Shown: positions 1-5,457 of the stretch, one piece after another
Position numbering within the stretch: position 1 is the first letter of the stretch
Layout of the letters: each line of letters begins with the position of its first letter
NCBI GenBank assembly: GCA_900764415.1
Contig: CAAFOA010000002.1
Location: 1-5,532, forward strand
DNA: 5,532 nucleotides
Origin: an uncultured Collinsella sp.
GTDB lineage: Bacteria; Actinomycetota; Coriobacteriia; Coriobacteriales; Coriobacteriaceae
Direction of reading: 5' to 3'
Notes under the pieces: generated by a model
Seen by the model: only the letters and a program-made list of their open reading frames with translations
The model's database searches: none
What the model was told of the DNA's origin: nothing
Made by a program: the position numbers and the translations under genes

Positions 1-722
1 AGCTTAATGTTGCCATTCAATCGGAAGCCAGCGCATCATCGAGCGCCTGCCCAAGCGTAGGGGAGTGGGCTGAGCTCTTTAAGCTTGCAGACAAGACGAT
101 CTGCATGCCCATCTCCGAGGGCGTCTCGGGGAGCTACAATGCCGCTGCCACCGCGCGTGACATGGTGCTTGCCGAAGAGCCCAACCGTCAGATTCATTTG
201 GTTAACTCGCGAGCCGCAGGTGGCAAAATGGATTTAATCTTTTTGCTGTTCGATCGCTATCTTGCAAGCAACCCCGATGCTTCCTTTGAGGACGCCTGCG
301 CCTACTTCGATAGCTTGGAGCAGAACAGCAAGATTCTCTTTAGCCTGTCTAATTACGAGAACCTTGCAAAGGCTGGACGCATTCCTAAGGCAGCCGGCGT
401 TATTGCCAACAAGCTCAATATCCGCATTTTGGGCACGGCGAGCGAAGCGGGCAAAATTGAACTCGTTGGGCACACGCGTGGCGAAAAGAAGATGCTCACC
501 AAGATTGTCGATACCATGGAGGCCGAGGGTTTCACGGGCGGCGAGGTCATCATCGATCACGTTGAGAACGAAGCTGGAGCCCAGGCGCTTGCCGACCGCA
601 TTGTCGAGCATTGGCCCGGCTCCAAGACTATCATCATGCCCTGTAACGGGCTAGATTCATACTATGCCGAGATGCACGGCCTCATCATTGGCTACGGCAT
701 GGACGTGGCTTCGGGCCGATAA
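1..722 (+). CDS. DegV family protein (5' partial)
   Basis: DegV proteins bind a fatty acid in a cleft between two alpha/beta domains; some (FakB) present fatty acids to a kinase for phospholipid synthesis in the cytoplasm. The reading frame is open to the left edge, with the first full codon at position 3, so the N-terminus carrying the usual TDS-type motif lies outside the window. About 239 residues are visible against roughly 280 for the family. Supporting motifs are SACPSVGEWAELF (resembling the family TSQPSP segment), ISEGVSGSYNAA (the SSxLSGTYxxA-type fatty-acid-binding signature), LVNSRAAGGKMDL (resembling IDSKxAxxGxG) and GHTRGEKKM in the second domain. The C-terminal part departs from the common HTGPGA ending, so this is a divergent subgroup and the ligand is not predictable. 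ATG 105 is an internal methionine, not the start. The gene is followed by a hairpin at 742-782 and converges on the DUF1836 gene. Confidence 0.88.
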   Translation, partial: LNVAIQSEASASSSACPSVGEWAELFKLADKTICMPISEGVSGSYNAAATARDMVLAEEPNRQIHLVNSRAAGGKMDLIFLLFDRYLASNPDASFEDACAYFDSLEQNSKILFSLSNYENLAKAGRIPKAAGVIANKLNIRILGTASEAGKIELVGHTRGEKKMLTKIVDTMEAEGFTGGEVIIDHVENEAGAQALADRIVEHWPGSKTIIMPCNGLDSYYAEMHGLIIGYGMDVASGR

Positions 723-741
723 TGTCATACTAAACAAACGC

Positions 742-782
742 ACGGGCGGGATAAGGGGCCAATGGCTCTTTATCTCGCCCGT
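742..782 (+). terminator. Shared convergent terminator hairpin (degV / DUF1836 gene)
   Basis: A 19-bp stem (742-760 with 764-782) closes a 3-nt AAT loop. In the + transcript every position pairs, including three G-U wobbles at positions that would be A-C mismatches in the - transcript, so the fold favours terminating the degV message. The tail after it is only weakly U-rich on + (CTTAT). On - the sequence beyond the stem reads GTGCGTTTGTTTAG, so it could also stop the leftward DUF1836 transcript. The position midway between two convergent stop codons supports a shared role. Confidence 0.75.
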
Positions 783-794
783 CTTATGCCTCGA

Positions 795-1406
795 TTAGCT
801 ATTAAACCCATTAAACTTAAGGTAGCTCATCAGGTACGCCTTCGATACAAAAGACGAAACCGCACTGCGTACGAGCAGCGACTCGCGCGTAACCTGATGT
901 GCGGTATCGGGCACGGGAGTCTGCTCGACGGAAAACGCCGCACGAATCGATGCCTCAAGTTGATCGACTACATAATCGAAAGCCGTCGGAGCGTCGTAGC
1001 TCAAGCGCTGAATATTAAAGAGCGCCTGGACCGCAGCGATGGGCAGCACCTGCTTAAAGATACAAATGGCGATGAGACGCGCAATCTGCTCACGGCCATA
1101 CTGCTTTTTAACCGGAGCAGGAACGAGGCCGACCTTCACGTAGTTATTGATCATCGAAGGCGTGATAACGGGCTGTTCTACGCAAATCGAAAGCGGCTCC
1201 ATCCACAGCGCAACATATTCAATAACCTGATCGCGATAGAGCGTTACGTTGGGCAGCTGGTCATAGCGTGGCAGACTCAACGCGTTGAGTTTACCCACCA
1301 TATCGGACTGAATAAATGCATCCGGCAGCACCGTCGGCTGAATATCCTCCGGCTTAATGCTGACCGATGTATCGGACATCGGGATAACATGTTTGACGTG
1401 GTTCAT
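795..1406 (-). CDS. DUF1836 domain-containing protein, MerR-like HTH regulator
   Basis: A 203-residue protein with the DUF1836 signature. LPRYDQLPNVTLYRDQVIEY (about 45-64) is followed by ITPSMINNYVKVGLVP and KKQYGREQIARLIAI (about 81-114). This second segment resembles the winged helix of MerR-type regulators: a 'TPSMINNYVK' helix, a turn, then 'YxREQIAxLI'. The rest is mostly helical, with no transmembrane segment. DUF1836 proteins are presumed DNA-binding regulators; I know of no defined target. I chose ATG 1406 because GGAGG (1417-1413) sits 6 nt upstream. The frame stays open to 1535, but that extension runs through the trxB terminator and has no ribosome binding site. The gene stands alone between two terminators, so it is probably monocistronic. 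The family call is good; the function is inferred. Confidence 0.85.
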   Translation of the reverse strand: MNHVKHVIPMSDTSVSIKPEDIQPTVLPDAFIQSDMVGKLNALSLPRYDQLPNVTLYRDQVIEYVALWMEPLSICVEQPVITPSMINNYVKVGLVPAPVKKQYGREQIARLIAICIFKQVLPIAAVQALFNIQRLSYDAPTAFDYVVDQLEASIRAAFSVEQTPVPDTAHQVTRESLLVRSAVSSFVSKAYLMSYLKFNGFNS

Positions 1407-1430
1407 AAGAGGCCTCCGATCGTTTTCTAT

Positions 1431-1451
1431 ATTGTATTCTAGGTTATCTAG
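1431..1451 (-). promoter_or_regulatory. Possible promoter and CTAG inverted repeat upstream of the DUF1836 gene
   Basis: On the - strand, TACAAT (1436-1431) resembles a -10 box about 25 nt ahead of the start codon. No convincing -35 box is seen 16-18 nt upstream. Just upstream of it lies the imperfect palindrome CTAGATAACCTAG (1451-1439): two CTAG quartets around a 5-nt centre, where an operator could sit. A promoter is expected here because the trxB terminator lies directly upstream. The exact assignment is tentative. Confidence 0.3.
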
Positions 1452-1478
1452 TTTTGCATACCACATAGCCGCTAAGTA

Positions 1479-1520
1479 AAAGTGGTTGGACAGCACGTTG
1501 AAGCACCGTCCAACCACTTT
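1479..1520 (-). terminator. Rho-independent terminator of trxB
   Basis: A perfect 13-bp inverted repeat (AAAGTGGTTGGAC at 1479-1491 with its complement at 1508-1520) encloses a 16-nt loop. In the leftward transcript the stem ends in CCACTTTTACTT, a short U-rich tail. It begins about 40 nt after the trxB stop codon and lies before the promoter region of the DUF1836 gene, so it probably separates the two units. Confidence 0.75.
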
Positions 1521-1560
1521 GTTTAAAGATAACAACCTTACATAAGATATATTATCGTAC

Positions 1561-2499
1561 TTATCCGCGTAGGAAAGCGTATGCGCTGGTTGCCGCTATG
1601 GCTCCGTCTGAAACGGCGGTCACAACCTGACGTAAACGCTTGGAGCGGATATCGCCGGCTGCGAATAAGCCGGGTGTGCGGGTGGCCATCGAATCGTCGG
1701 TGACAATGCCGCCGTCCGGAGCCAGATCGACTAGATGCTCAACCAGCTCGGTATGTGGCTGCGTCCCCGCAAAGACAAAGATGCCAAATGAGCTAGGTTC
1801 AAAGGACTCAGCGTGCATTTCACCAGTCGCATTGTCCTTGAACGTGATTGTGGTGGGCATCGCTTCACCAGAAAGCTCAACAATACTAGTTTGGTACCTA
1901 ACTGAAATATTGTCCTTAGCAAGTACCTTATTCACAACGCCCTCGGGTGCACGGAACTGATCGCGACGCAACACAATGGTCACGCTGCTGGCAATGTCGG
2001 ACAGGAACAGCGCCTCCTCGCATGCCGAATTGCCGCCTCCGATAACAAAGACCTGCTTGCCACGGAAGAACATACCGTCACACGTCGCGCAATACGAAAC
2101 GCCACGACCGCGATACGTGTCCTCGCCAACAAAACCAGCAGGACGCGGCGTGGCACCCATGCACGCAATGACGCTCTTGGCCGTTGTGTCGCCCATATCA
2201 TGATGGATGGTAAATTGAGCCGCATCGGCATCGTAATCGACGCCTGTCACCATACTCCATTCAACCTGAGCCCCCAGGCCTTCAGCATGCTGTTGGAATC
2301 GCTCACCAAGTTCAACACCGCTCAGCAGCGGAATGCCAGGATAATTCTCAATCTCGTTGCTCGTGGCAATCTGTCCGCCCGACATGCCCTGCTCAAGGAC
2401 AGTCGTCGTCAGGTTGGCGCGCGCCGCATAAATGGCGGCAGCATAGCCCGCAGGGCCGCCGCCGATAATCGCAACATCGATTGTCTGATCGGTAGTCAT
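1561..2499 (-). CDS. trxB: Thioredoxin-disulfide reductase
   Basis: This cytoplasmic FAD enzyme moves electrons from NADPH to thioredoxin, keeping protein thiols reduced and supplying ribonucleotide reductase and peroxidases. The 312 residues match the usual family length. Visible motifs are the N-terminal FAD-binding IIGGGPAGYAAAIYAAR (11-27), the redox-active CATCDG with Cys137 and Cys140, the NADPH-binding GGGNSACEEALFL (154-166), RRDQFRA (178-184) with the arginine pair expected to contact the NADPH 2'-phosphate, and the C-terminal FAD motif TPGLFAAGDIR (275-285) followed by RQVVTAVSDGAIAA. ATG 2499 was chosen because AGAGGA (2511-2506) lies 6 nt upstream and the protein then begins just before the FAD fold. 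An in-frame ATG at 2574 adds 25 unconserved residues without a ribosome binding site. No trxA gene is adjacent. The gene is divergent from the glycosyltransferase gene and ends in a hairpin terminator. Confidence 0.97.
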   Translation of the reverse strand: MTTDQTIDVAIIGGGPAGYAAAIYAARANLTTTVLEQGMSGGQIATSNEIENYPGIPLLSGVELGERFQQHAEGLGAQVEWSMVTGVDYDADAAQFTIHHDMGDTTAKSVIACMGATPRPAGFVGEDTYRGRGVSYCATCDGMFFRGKQVFVIGGGNSACEEALFLSDIASSVTIVLRRDQFRAPEGVVNKVLAKDNISVRYQTSIVELSGEAMPTTITFKDNATGEMHAESFEPSSFGIFVFAGTQPHTELVEHLVDLAPDGGIVTDDSMATRTPGLFAAGDIRSKRLRQVVTAVSDGAIAATSAYAFLRG

Positions 2500-2617
2500 G
2501 AAGAGTCCTCTCGTCGAAACGTTGTCGTTCTTTGCGCTCATACCCAAATTTACGTGAACGTGACACTCATGCACTACAATGATAAATCCGTGTTACAACG
2601 TCGAAGGGGAGTTATCG
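2500..2617. promoter_or_regulatory. Divergent promoter region between trxB and the glycosyltransferase gene
   Basis: The 118 bp between two divergent start codons must hold both promoters. For the rightward gene, TACAAT (2575-2580) or GATAAA (2581-2586) could be a -10 box; GTGACA (2560-2565) lies 15 nt before GATAAA as a weak -35. For the leftward gene, TATGAG on the - strand (around 2542-2537) is a weak -10 candidate. A tandem ACGTGA repeat (2552-2563) sits between the two candidates. No known operator is recognised. Promoter boxes are guesses; the regional assignment is secure from the gene layout. Confidence 0.45.
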
Positions 2618-3919
2618 ATGGATCAGACGCAGACGAGCGACGACGCTCCCCTGCTCACGCACAGCACTCCTCAATCGAAGCAAACCACGCTCTTGGCGCA
2701 GCAAAAACCTCTCGTGACCATCGTGCACGCCTCGGTCGGCTCGGGCCACAAGGCCGCCGCAAATGCAATTGCGCAGGCATTCGACCTCATCCGCGGCACC
2801 AATGGTATCCCCGAGGATGTTGAGATTGAAGTGCTCGATATCCTTGATTTTGGACGTATTAAATTCGACGGCAATAAGACCGCGGCTTCTTTTACGGGAG
2901 CCACGCGCCCCATTTACGACCTGACCTGGCGATATACGCTTACGGGACATCTTCTCTGGGGTGGTGGCACGGCATGGTCGCGTATTATGTTCCCTGCCTT
3001 CAACGAATATATTCGCAGCCGCAGGCCCATAGCCGTGGTCGCAACGCACATCACAGCAGCCAATGTCGCCGTGGGCGCCCGCGTAATTACGGGTATCGAT
3101 TATCCGGTTATCTGCGTACCGACCGACTACGAAGTCGAGGGTTGGTGGCCCCACAAGGACACCGATCTCTTCTGTGTTGCCAACGAATTTATGGCCGAAA
3201 CGCTGCGTCCGCGCAAGGTGCCCGAGGCAAAGATTCGCATTACCGGCATTCCTATTCGCGCCGGATTCGACACGGATTACGATCGCGAGGAAGAGCTAGC
3301 CAAGTTCAACCTCCCCATCGACAAGACCGTCGTGCTGGTAATGGCCGGTGCCAGCTTGCCTCAGCCTTACGTCCGCTTTCGCGCGGCGATGGACCACACA
3401 CTCCCCTTCCTGCGAAGCTTCGAAGACATGCACTTTGTCTTTTTGCCCGGCAAAGACGTGGAGTATGCCACCCGGCTGAAGACGCTCTTCGATGCCATGA
3501 AGCTCGAGAACGTCACGGTGTTGGACTATGTCGACGACATGGCGGCCCTCATGCACGGCTGCGACCTGGCAATCCTCAAATCGGGCGGGCTCACGGTCAC
3601 CGAGTGCCTCTGCGCACATCTGCCGATGATCCTGCTGGGCAAATCGTACGGCCAGGAAAAGGCCAACACCACCATGCTCACCGGCATGGGCGCCAGCATG
3701 CACGTCACCACGGCACGAGAGCTCATCGTAACCCTGCGTCACCTGCACGACCATCCCGAATCACTCAAGGCACTGCTCATCAACGGCGAAGTACTACGCC
3801 GCCCCCACGCAGCCGAAGACATCGCCGTCGCCACCATGGAACTCGTAGGCAAACCCCAAAAGCGCAAACGAGCCTTCTGCCGCTTCTACTGGGGCGGAAA
3901 ACCCGCGCATATCCGCTAG
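2618..3919 (+). CDS. UgtP/MGDG-synthase-like glycosyltransferase (GT28-type)
   Basis: The 433-residue protein has the two-domain GT-B layout of monogalactosyl- and processive diacylglycerol glucosyltransferases. These act at the inner face of the membrane and use a UDP-sugar to build glycolipids or lipoteichoic acid anchors. The N-terminal acceptor domain shows HASVGSGHKAAANAI (37-51), THITAANVAVGAR (143-155) and VPTDYEVEGWWPHKDTDLF (168-186). The C-terminal nucleotide-sugar domain shows GIPIRAGF (210-217), VLVMAGASLPQPYVRF (239-254), KSGGLTVTECLCAHLPMIL (321-339) and YGQEKANTTML (344-354). In UgtP relatives the signature usually reads KPGGxTxxE and PGQExxN, so Ser322 and Tyr344 replace prolines. 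The C-terminus is basic (KPQKRKR), which may help membrane binding. ATG 2618 was chosen because GAAGGGGAG ends 6 nt upstream; the in-frame ATG at 2579 lacks a site. Sugar and acceptor are not predictable. A MurG-like role is less likely because the N-terminal motif is of the MGDG-synthase type. Confidence 0.87.
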   Translation: MDQTQTSDDAPLLTHSTPQSKQTTLLAQQKPLVTIVHASVGSGHKAAANAIAQAFDLIRGTNGIPEDVEIEVLDILDFGRIKFDGNKTAASFTGATRPIYDLTWRYTLTGHLLWGGGTAWSRIMFPAFNEYIRSRRPIAVVATHITAANVAVGARVITGIDYPVICVPTDYEVEGWWPHKDTDLFCVANEFMAETLRPRKVPEAKIRITGIPIRAGFDTDYDREEELAKFNLPIDKTVVLVMAGASLPQPYVRFRAAMDHTLPFLRSFEDMHFVFLPGKDVEYATRLKTLFDAMKLENVTVLDYVDDMAALMHGCDLAILKSGGLTVTECLCAHLPMILLGKSYGQEKANTTMLTGMGASMHVTTARELIVTLRHLHDHPESLKALLINGEVLRRPHAAEDIAVATMELVGKPQKRKRAFCRFYWGGKPAHIR

Positions 3920-3932
3920 CGTCTTAATGTTC

Positions 3933-4036
3933 GCTGCTCGGCGGGAGCCGCCCATATATCATTCCATGCTCAAACATTCTCGCTGCGATGCGAAACTGCG
4001 CGTGGAACGATATATGGGCGGCTCCCGCCGAGCAGC
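3933..4036 (+). repeat. Long palindromic element, copy 1 (3' of glycosyltransferase gene)
   Basis: A 34-bp stem (3933-3966 with 4003-4036) has a single mismatch and encloses a 36-nt loop. The mismatch is A-C in the + transcript and becomes G-U on the - strand. The inner part, 3956-4013, is the reverse complement of the core of copy 2 at 4213-4279: 28 nt (3956-3983) and 25 nt (3989-4013) match exactly, separated by 5 nt here. The loop keeps a small TCGC/GCGA apical stem. The outer 23 bp are unrelated in sequence to those of copy 2. It starts 13 nt after the stop codon. It may terminate transcription or protect the 3' end, but lacks a U-run; a mobile palindrome is the alternative. Confidence 0.85.
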
Positions 4037-4113
4037 TACGTTTACGTGCTAGCAATTACACCAGATTCCCCACCACTAGAACCTGCAAAGGCGAAACCGG
4101 AAAATCTAAATAC

Positions 4114-4180
4114 AGTAAGCCAATGCGGCAAAGGGATTGTTCCTTTGTCGCATTGGCTTACTAGAATGTAAATATTTTTT
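4114..4180 (+). terminator. Strong hairpin, probable rho-independent terminator
   Basis: A 21-bp stem (4114-4134 with 4142-4162) with one G-U wobble on the + strand encloses a 7-nt loop. In the + direction a run of six T (4175-4180) follows, but 12 nt after the stem, which is farther than in a textbook terminator. On the - strand the stem is followed by TGTATTTAGATTTTCC, also moderately U-rich. The wobble favours the rightward transcript. It sits between the two related palindromic elements and shares no sequence with them. Confidence 0.65.
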
Positions 4181-4194
4181 CAAGCGAGTAGCCG

Positions 4195-4297
4195 CCTGCC
4201 TGCCTCTCACACATATCGTTCCACGCGCAGTTTCGCAGCGAGCGAAGCGAAGCGAGAATGTTTGAGCATGGAATGATATGTGTGAGAGACGGGCGGG
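4195..4297 (-). repeat. Long palindromic element, copy 2 (3' of dut)
   Basis: A 29-position stem (4195-4223 with 4269-4297) carries one mismatch (4203/4289) and three G-U pairs on the + strand around a 45-nt loop. Its core (4213-4279) is the inverted copy of 3956-4013. Exact matches cover 4213-4237 and 4252-4279; the linker between them is 14 nt (4238-4251) instead of 5 and is built from AGCGA-like tandem units. The outer stem is different from that of copy 1 yet still self-complementary. It lies 16 nt beyond the dut stop codon. Read in the direction of dut it has the same orientation as copy 1 has relative to the glycosyltransferase gene. Confidence 0.85.
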
Positions 4298-4313
4298 AGG
4301 GATACGAGCGCCC

Positions 4314-4757
4314 CTAGGCGACGCCGCTGGAGCCGAAGCCTCCTTTGCCTCGGTCGGTTTCGTCTAGTTCTTGTACTTCTACGAGGTTGACCGTGGGGAC
4401 TTCTTGGATGACGAGTTGGGCTATGCGGTCGCCTTTGTTGATTTTGATGCTGTTCATGGGGTCTAGGTTGATGAGGATGACTTTGAGCTCTCCTCGGTAG
4501 TGGGCATCGATGAGGCCCGGTGTGTTGACTATAGACAGGCCTTGCTTAATGGCCAGGCCGCTGCGGGGCTGGACGAAGCCGGCGTAGCCGTCGGGCAGGG
4601 CGATAGCTAGGCCCGTGGAGACCAGACGACGCTCAAAGGGCTTCAGAATGCAATCCTCGTTGGAACGGAGGTCCAGGCCGGCATCCGTAGGATGGGCGTA
4701 TTTGGGAAGTTCGACGGTTGGGTCGAGACGTTTAATGTTAACGGTAATGTTGGACAT
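4314..4757 (-). CDS. dut: Deoxyuridine 5'-triphosphate nucleotidohydrolase (dUTPase)
   Basis: Hydrolyses dUTP to dUMP and pyrophosphate, which keeps uracil out of DNA and feeds thymidylate synthesis; a cytoplasmic trimer in this family. At 147 residues it has the normal length, and all five conserved motifs of trimeric dUTPases are present in order: DAGLDL (25-30), PRSGLA (64-69), [11 protein letters not shown] (81-91) with the catalytic-loop Asp84 and Tyr87, GDRIAQLVI (109-117), and the C-terminal [10 protein letters not shown] (136-145) that closes over the nucleotide. The start codon lies 4 nt after the nrdR stop codon, and its ribosome binding site (AAGGTGA, 4768-4762) overlaps the last codons of nrdR, so translation is probably coupled. 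A long palindromic element follows the stop codon. Confidence 0.97.
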   Translation of the reverse strand: MSNITVNIKRLDPTVELPKYAHPTDAGLDLRSNEDCILKPFERRLVSTGLAIALPDGYAGFVQPRSGLAIKQGLSIVNTPGLIDAHYRGELKVILINLDPMNSIKINKGDRIAQLVIQEVPTVNLVEVQELDETDRGKGGFGSSGVA

Positions 4758-4761
4758 GAAA

Positions 4762-5205
4762 TCACCTTAGCTTGTCGAGCTCTTGCAGAAACTCATCGAC
4801 ATCTTTGAAATCACGGTAGACCGAGGCAAAGCGGATGTAGGCCACTTTATCGATCTTGGCCAACCGCTTAAGAACCATATCGCCCAGCTCATGAGACGTA
4901 ACGGCTGTGAGCGTACGGGAGCGGAGCTCAACCTCTATATCGTCAATAATCTCGTTGAGCTTTTTAGTATCGATATCTCGCTTGATCGTGGCGCGCATCA
5001 AACCGACCAGCAGTTTATTGCGATCGAACCGTTGCTTTGATCCGTCCGATTTAATGACCTCGATAGGGTCTTCACAACGCTCAAATGTCGTAAAGCGATA
5101 ATTGCATGAGCAGCATTCGCGACGGCGCTTGATGGTGTTATTAGATTCCTGCATGCGGGAATCAACGACGCGGGTATGTGCCTTGCCGCATTTGGGACAG
5201 CGCAT
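4762..5205 (-). CDS. nrdR: Transcriptional repressor NrdR
   Basis: NrdR senses dATP/ATP and represses ribonucleotide reductase operons by binding NrdR boxes. The 147-residue protein is of normal length. Its N-terminal zinc ribbon has Cys3, Cys6, Cys31 and Cys34 (MRCPKCG and RRRECCSC), followed by NYRFTTFER. The ATP-cone domain follows from about 49 to 139, with [19 protein letters not shown] at its start and [19 protein letters not shown] at its end. The start is fixed by the MRCPxCG N-terminus and by a strong AGGAGG (5215-5210) 4 nt upstream. An 11-bp inverted repeat (5201-5211 / 5232-5242) covers the start codon. The gene lies 51 nt downstream of the LysM gene and 4 nt upstream of dut. No NrdR box was seen in the window, so its targets are elsewhere. 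Confidence 0.97.
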   Translation of the reverse strand: MRCPKCGKAHTRVVDSRMQESNNTIKRRRECCSCNYRFTTFERCEDPIEVIKSDGSKQRFDRNKLLVGLMRATIKRDIDTKKLNEIIDDIEVELRSRTLTAVTSHELGDMVLKRLAKIDKVAYIRFASVYRDFKDVDEFLQELDKLR

Positions 5206-5242
5206 GGTACCTCCTCTAAAACGATTACAAGGGTACCATGCG
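5201..5242 (-). promoter_or_regulatory. Inverted repeat sequestering the nrdR start codon
   Basis: CGCATGGTACC (5201-5211) and GGTACCATGCG (5232-5242) form a perfect 11-bp stem with a 20-nt loop. In the nrdR transcript the 3' arm contains the AUG and the last two G of the ribosome binding site, while AGAGGA is left in the loop. The 5' arm can alternatively pair with an upstream copy of the same motif: UACC and AAG (5253-5247) with GGUA and CUU, leaving a 2-nt bulge. Two mutually exclusive folds are therefore possible. A translational control role is inferred from position only. Confidence 0.45.
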
Positions 5243-5256
5243 ACGGTACTTAAATC

Positions 5257-5457
5257 TTAGGAACGTGCGGGAACTTTAAGATGCGCACCGGCATCGAGCG
5301 AGCCATGCTCCAGGTGATTGACGTTGCGGATCATATCAGAGGTCTCCTGCGTGGAAAGACCCTCAATCGGATGCTCCTGGGCAAGCGACCACAAGGAATC
5401 GCCAGACTGAACACGGACGGTCTCATAGGTAACGTTGGATACCGACTCGGCATATGC
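5257..5457 (-). CDS. LysM domain protein (5' partial), possible SOS cell-division suppressor
   Basis: Only the last 66 residues are genomic; the coding sequence is cut at 5457 by sequencing adapter. The visible part is a short segment (AYAESVSNVT) and one LysM peptidoglycan-binding domain, with VRVQSGDSLWSLAQEH near its start, MIRNVNHLEHGSLDAG in the middle and HLKVPARS at the end. LysM binds the glycan chain, so the missing N-terminus probably has a membrane anchor or signal peptide. In M. tuberculosis the gene next to nrdR is Rv2719c, a LysM protein induced by DNA damage and lying beside lexA; Bacillus yneA has an equivalent position beside lexA. By that analogy this is probably an SOS-linked division inhibitor in an operon with nrdR and dut, but the lexA side is missing. 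The in-frame residues MYKRQ upstream are translated adapter, not protein. Confidence 0.8.
   Translation of the reverse strand, partial: AYAESVSNVTYETVRVQSGDSLWSLAQEHPIEGLSTQETSDMIRNVNHLEHGSLDAGAHLKVPARS

Larger units (their letters stand above)
3920..4313. other. 394-bp gene-free convergent region made of long inverted repeats
   Basis: No supportable reading frame exists here. Three long hairpins fill most of it: 3933-4036, 4114-4162 and 4195-4297. They lie between the stop codons of the rightward glycosyltransferase gene and the leftward dut gene. The outer two are related copies of one element in opposite orientation. The stretch 4037-4113 shows no recognised signal. Confidence 0.8.

Noticed and set aside
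762..1442. Open frame of 226 codons on + opposite the DUF1836 gene
   Set aside because: It is antisense to a gene with a recognised domain and a strong ribosome binding site; its translation is rich in Arg, Asn and Leu with no motif, and it begins inside the terminator hairpin.
1407..1535. N-terminal extension of the DUF1836 protein by 43 residues
   Set aside because: The extension would be encoded by the trxB terminator hairpin and the probable promoter, and has no ribosome binding site, whereas ATG 1406 has GGAGG at ideal spacing.
2200..2823. Open frame of 207 codons on + across trxB and the start of the glycosyltransferase gene
   Set aside because: It runs antisense through trxB, across the divergent promoter region and into the wrong frame of the next gene; no motif is present.
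2974..3927. Open frame of 317 codons on + within the glycosyltransferase gene
   Set aside because: It is a shifted frame of a gene with clear motifs; the product is Arg/His/Gly-rich low-complexity sequence typical of an out-of-frame read of GC-rich DNA.
3933..4297. CRISPR array
   Set aside because: There are only two repeat copies, in inverted orientation and with their own palindromic arms; no regular direct repeats or spacers and no cas genes are seen.
3933..4297. Insertion sequence bounded by terminal inverted repeats
   Set aside because: The 158 bp between the two elements has no reading frame and contains its own terminator-like hairpin; no target-site duplication was found at the outer edges. 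A non-autonomous element for each single palindrome remains possible and is listed as a finding.
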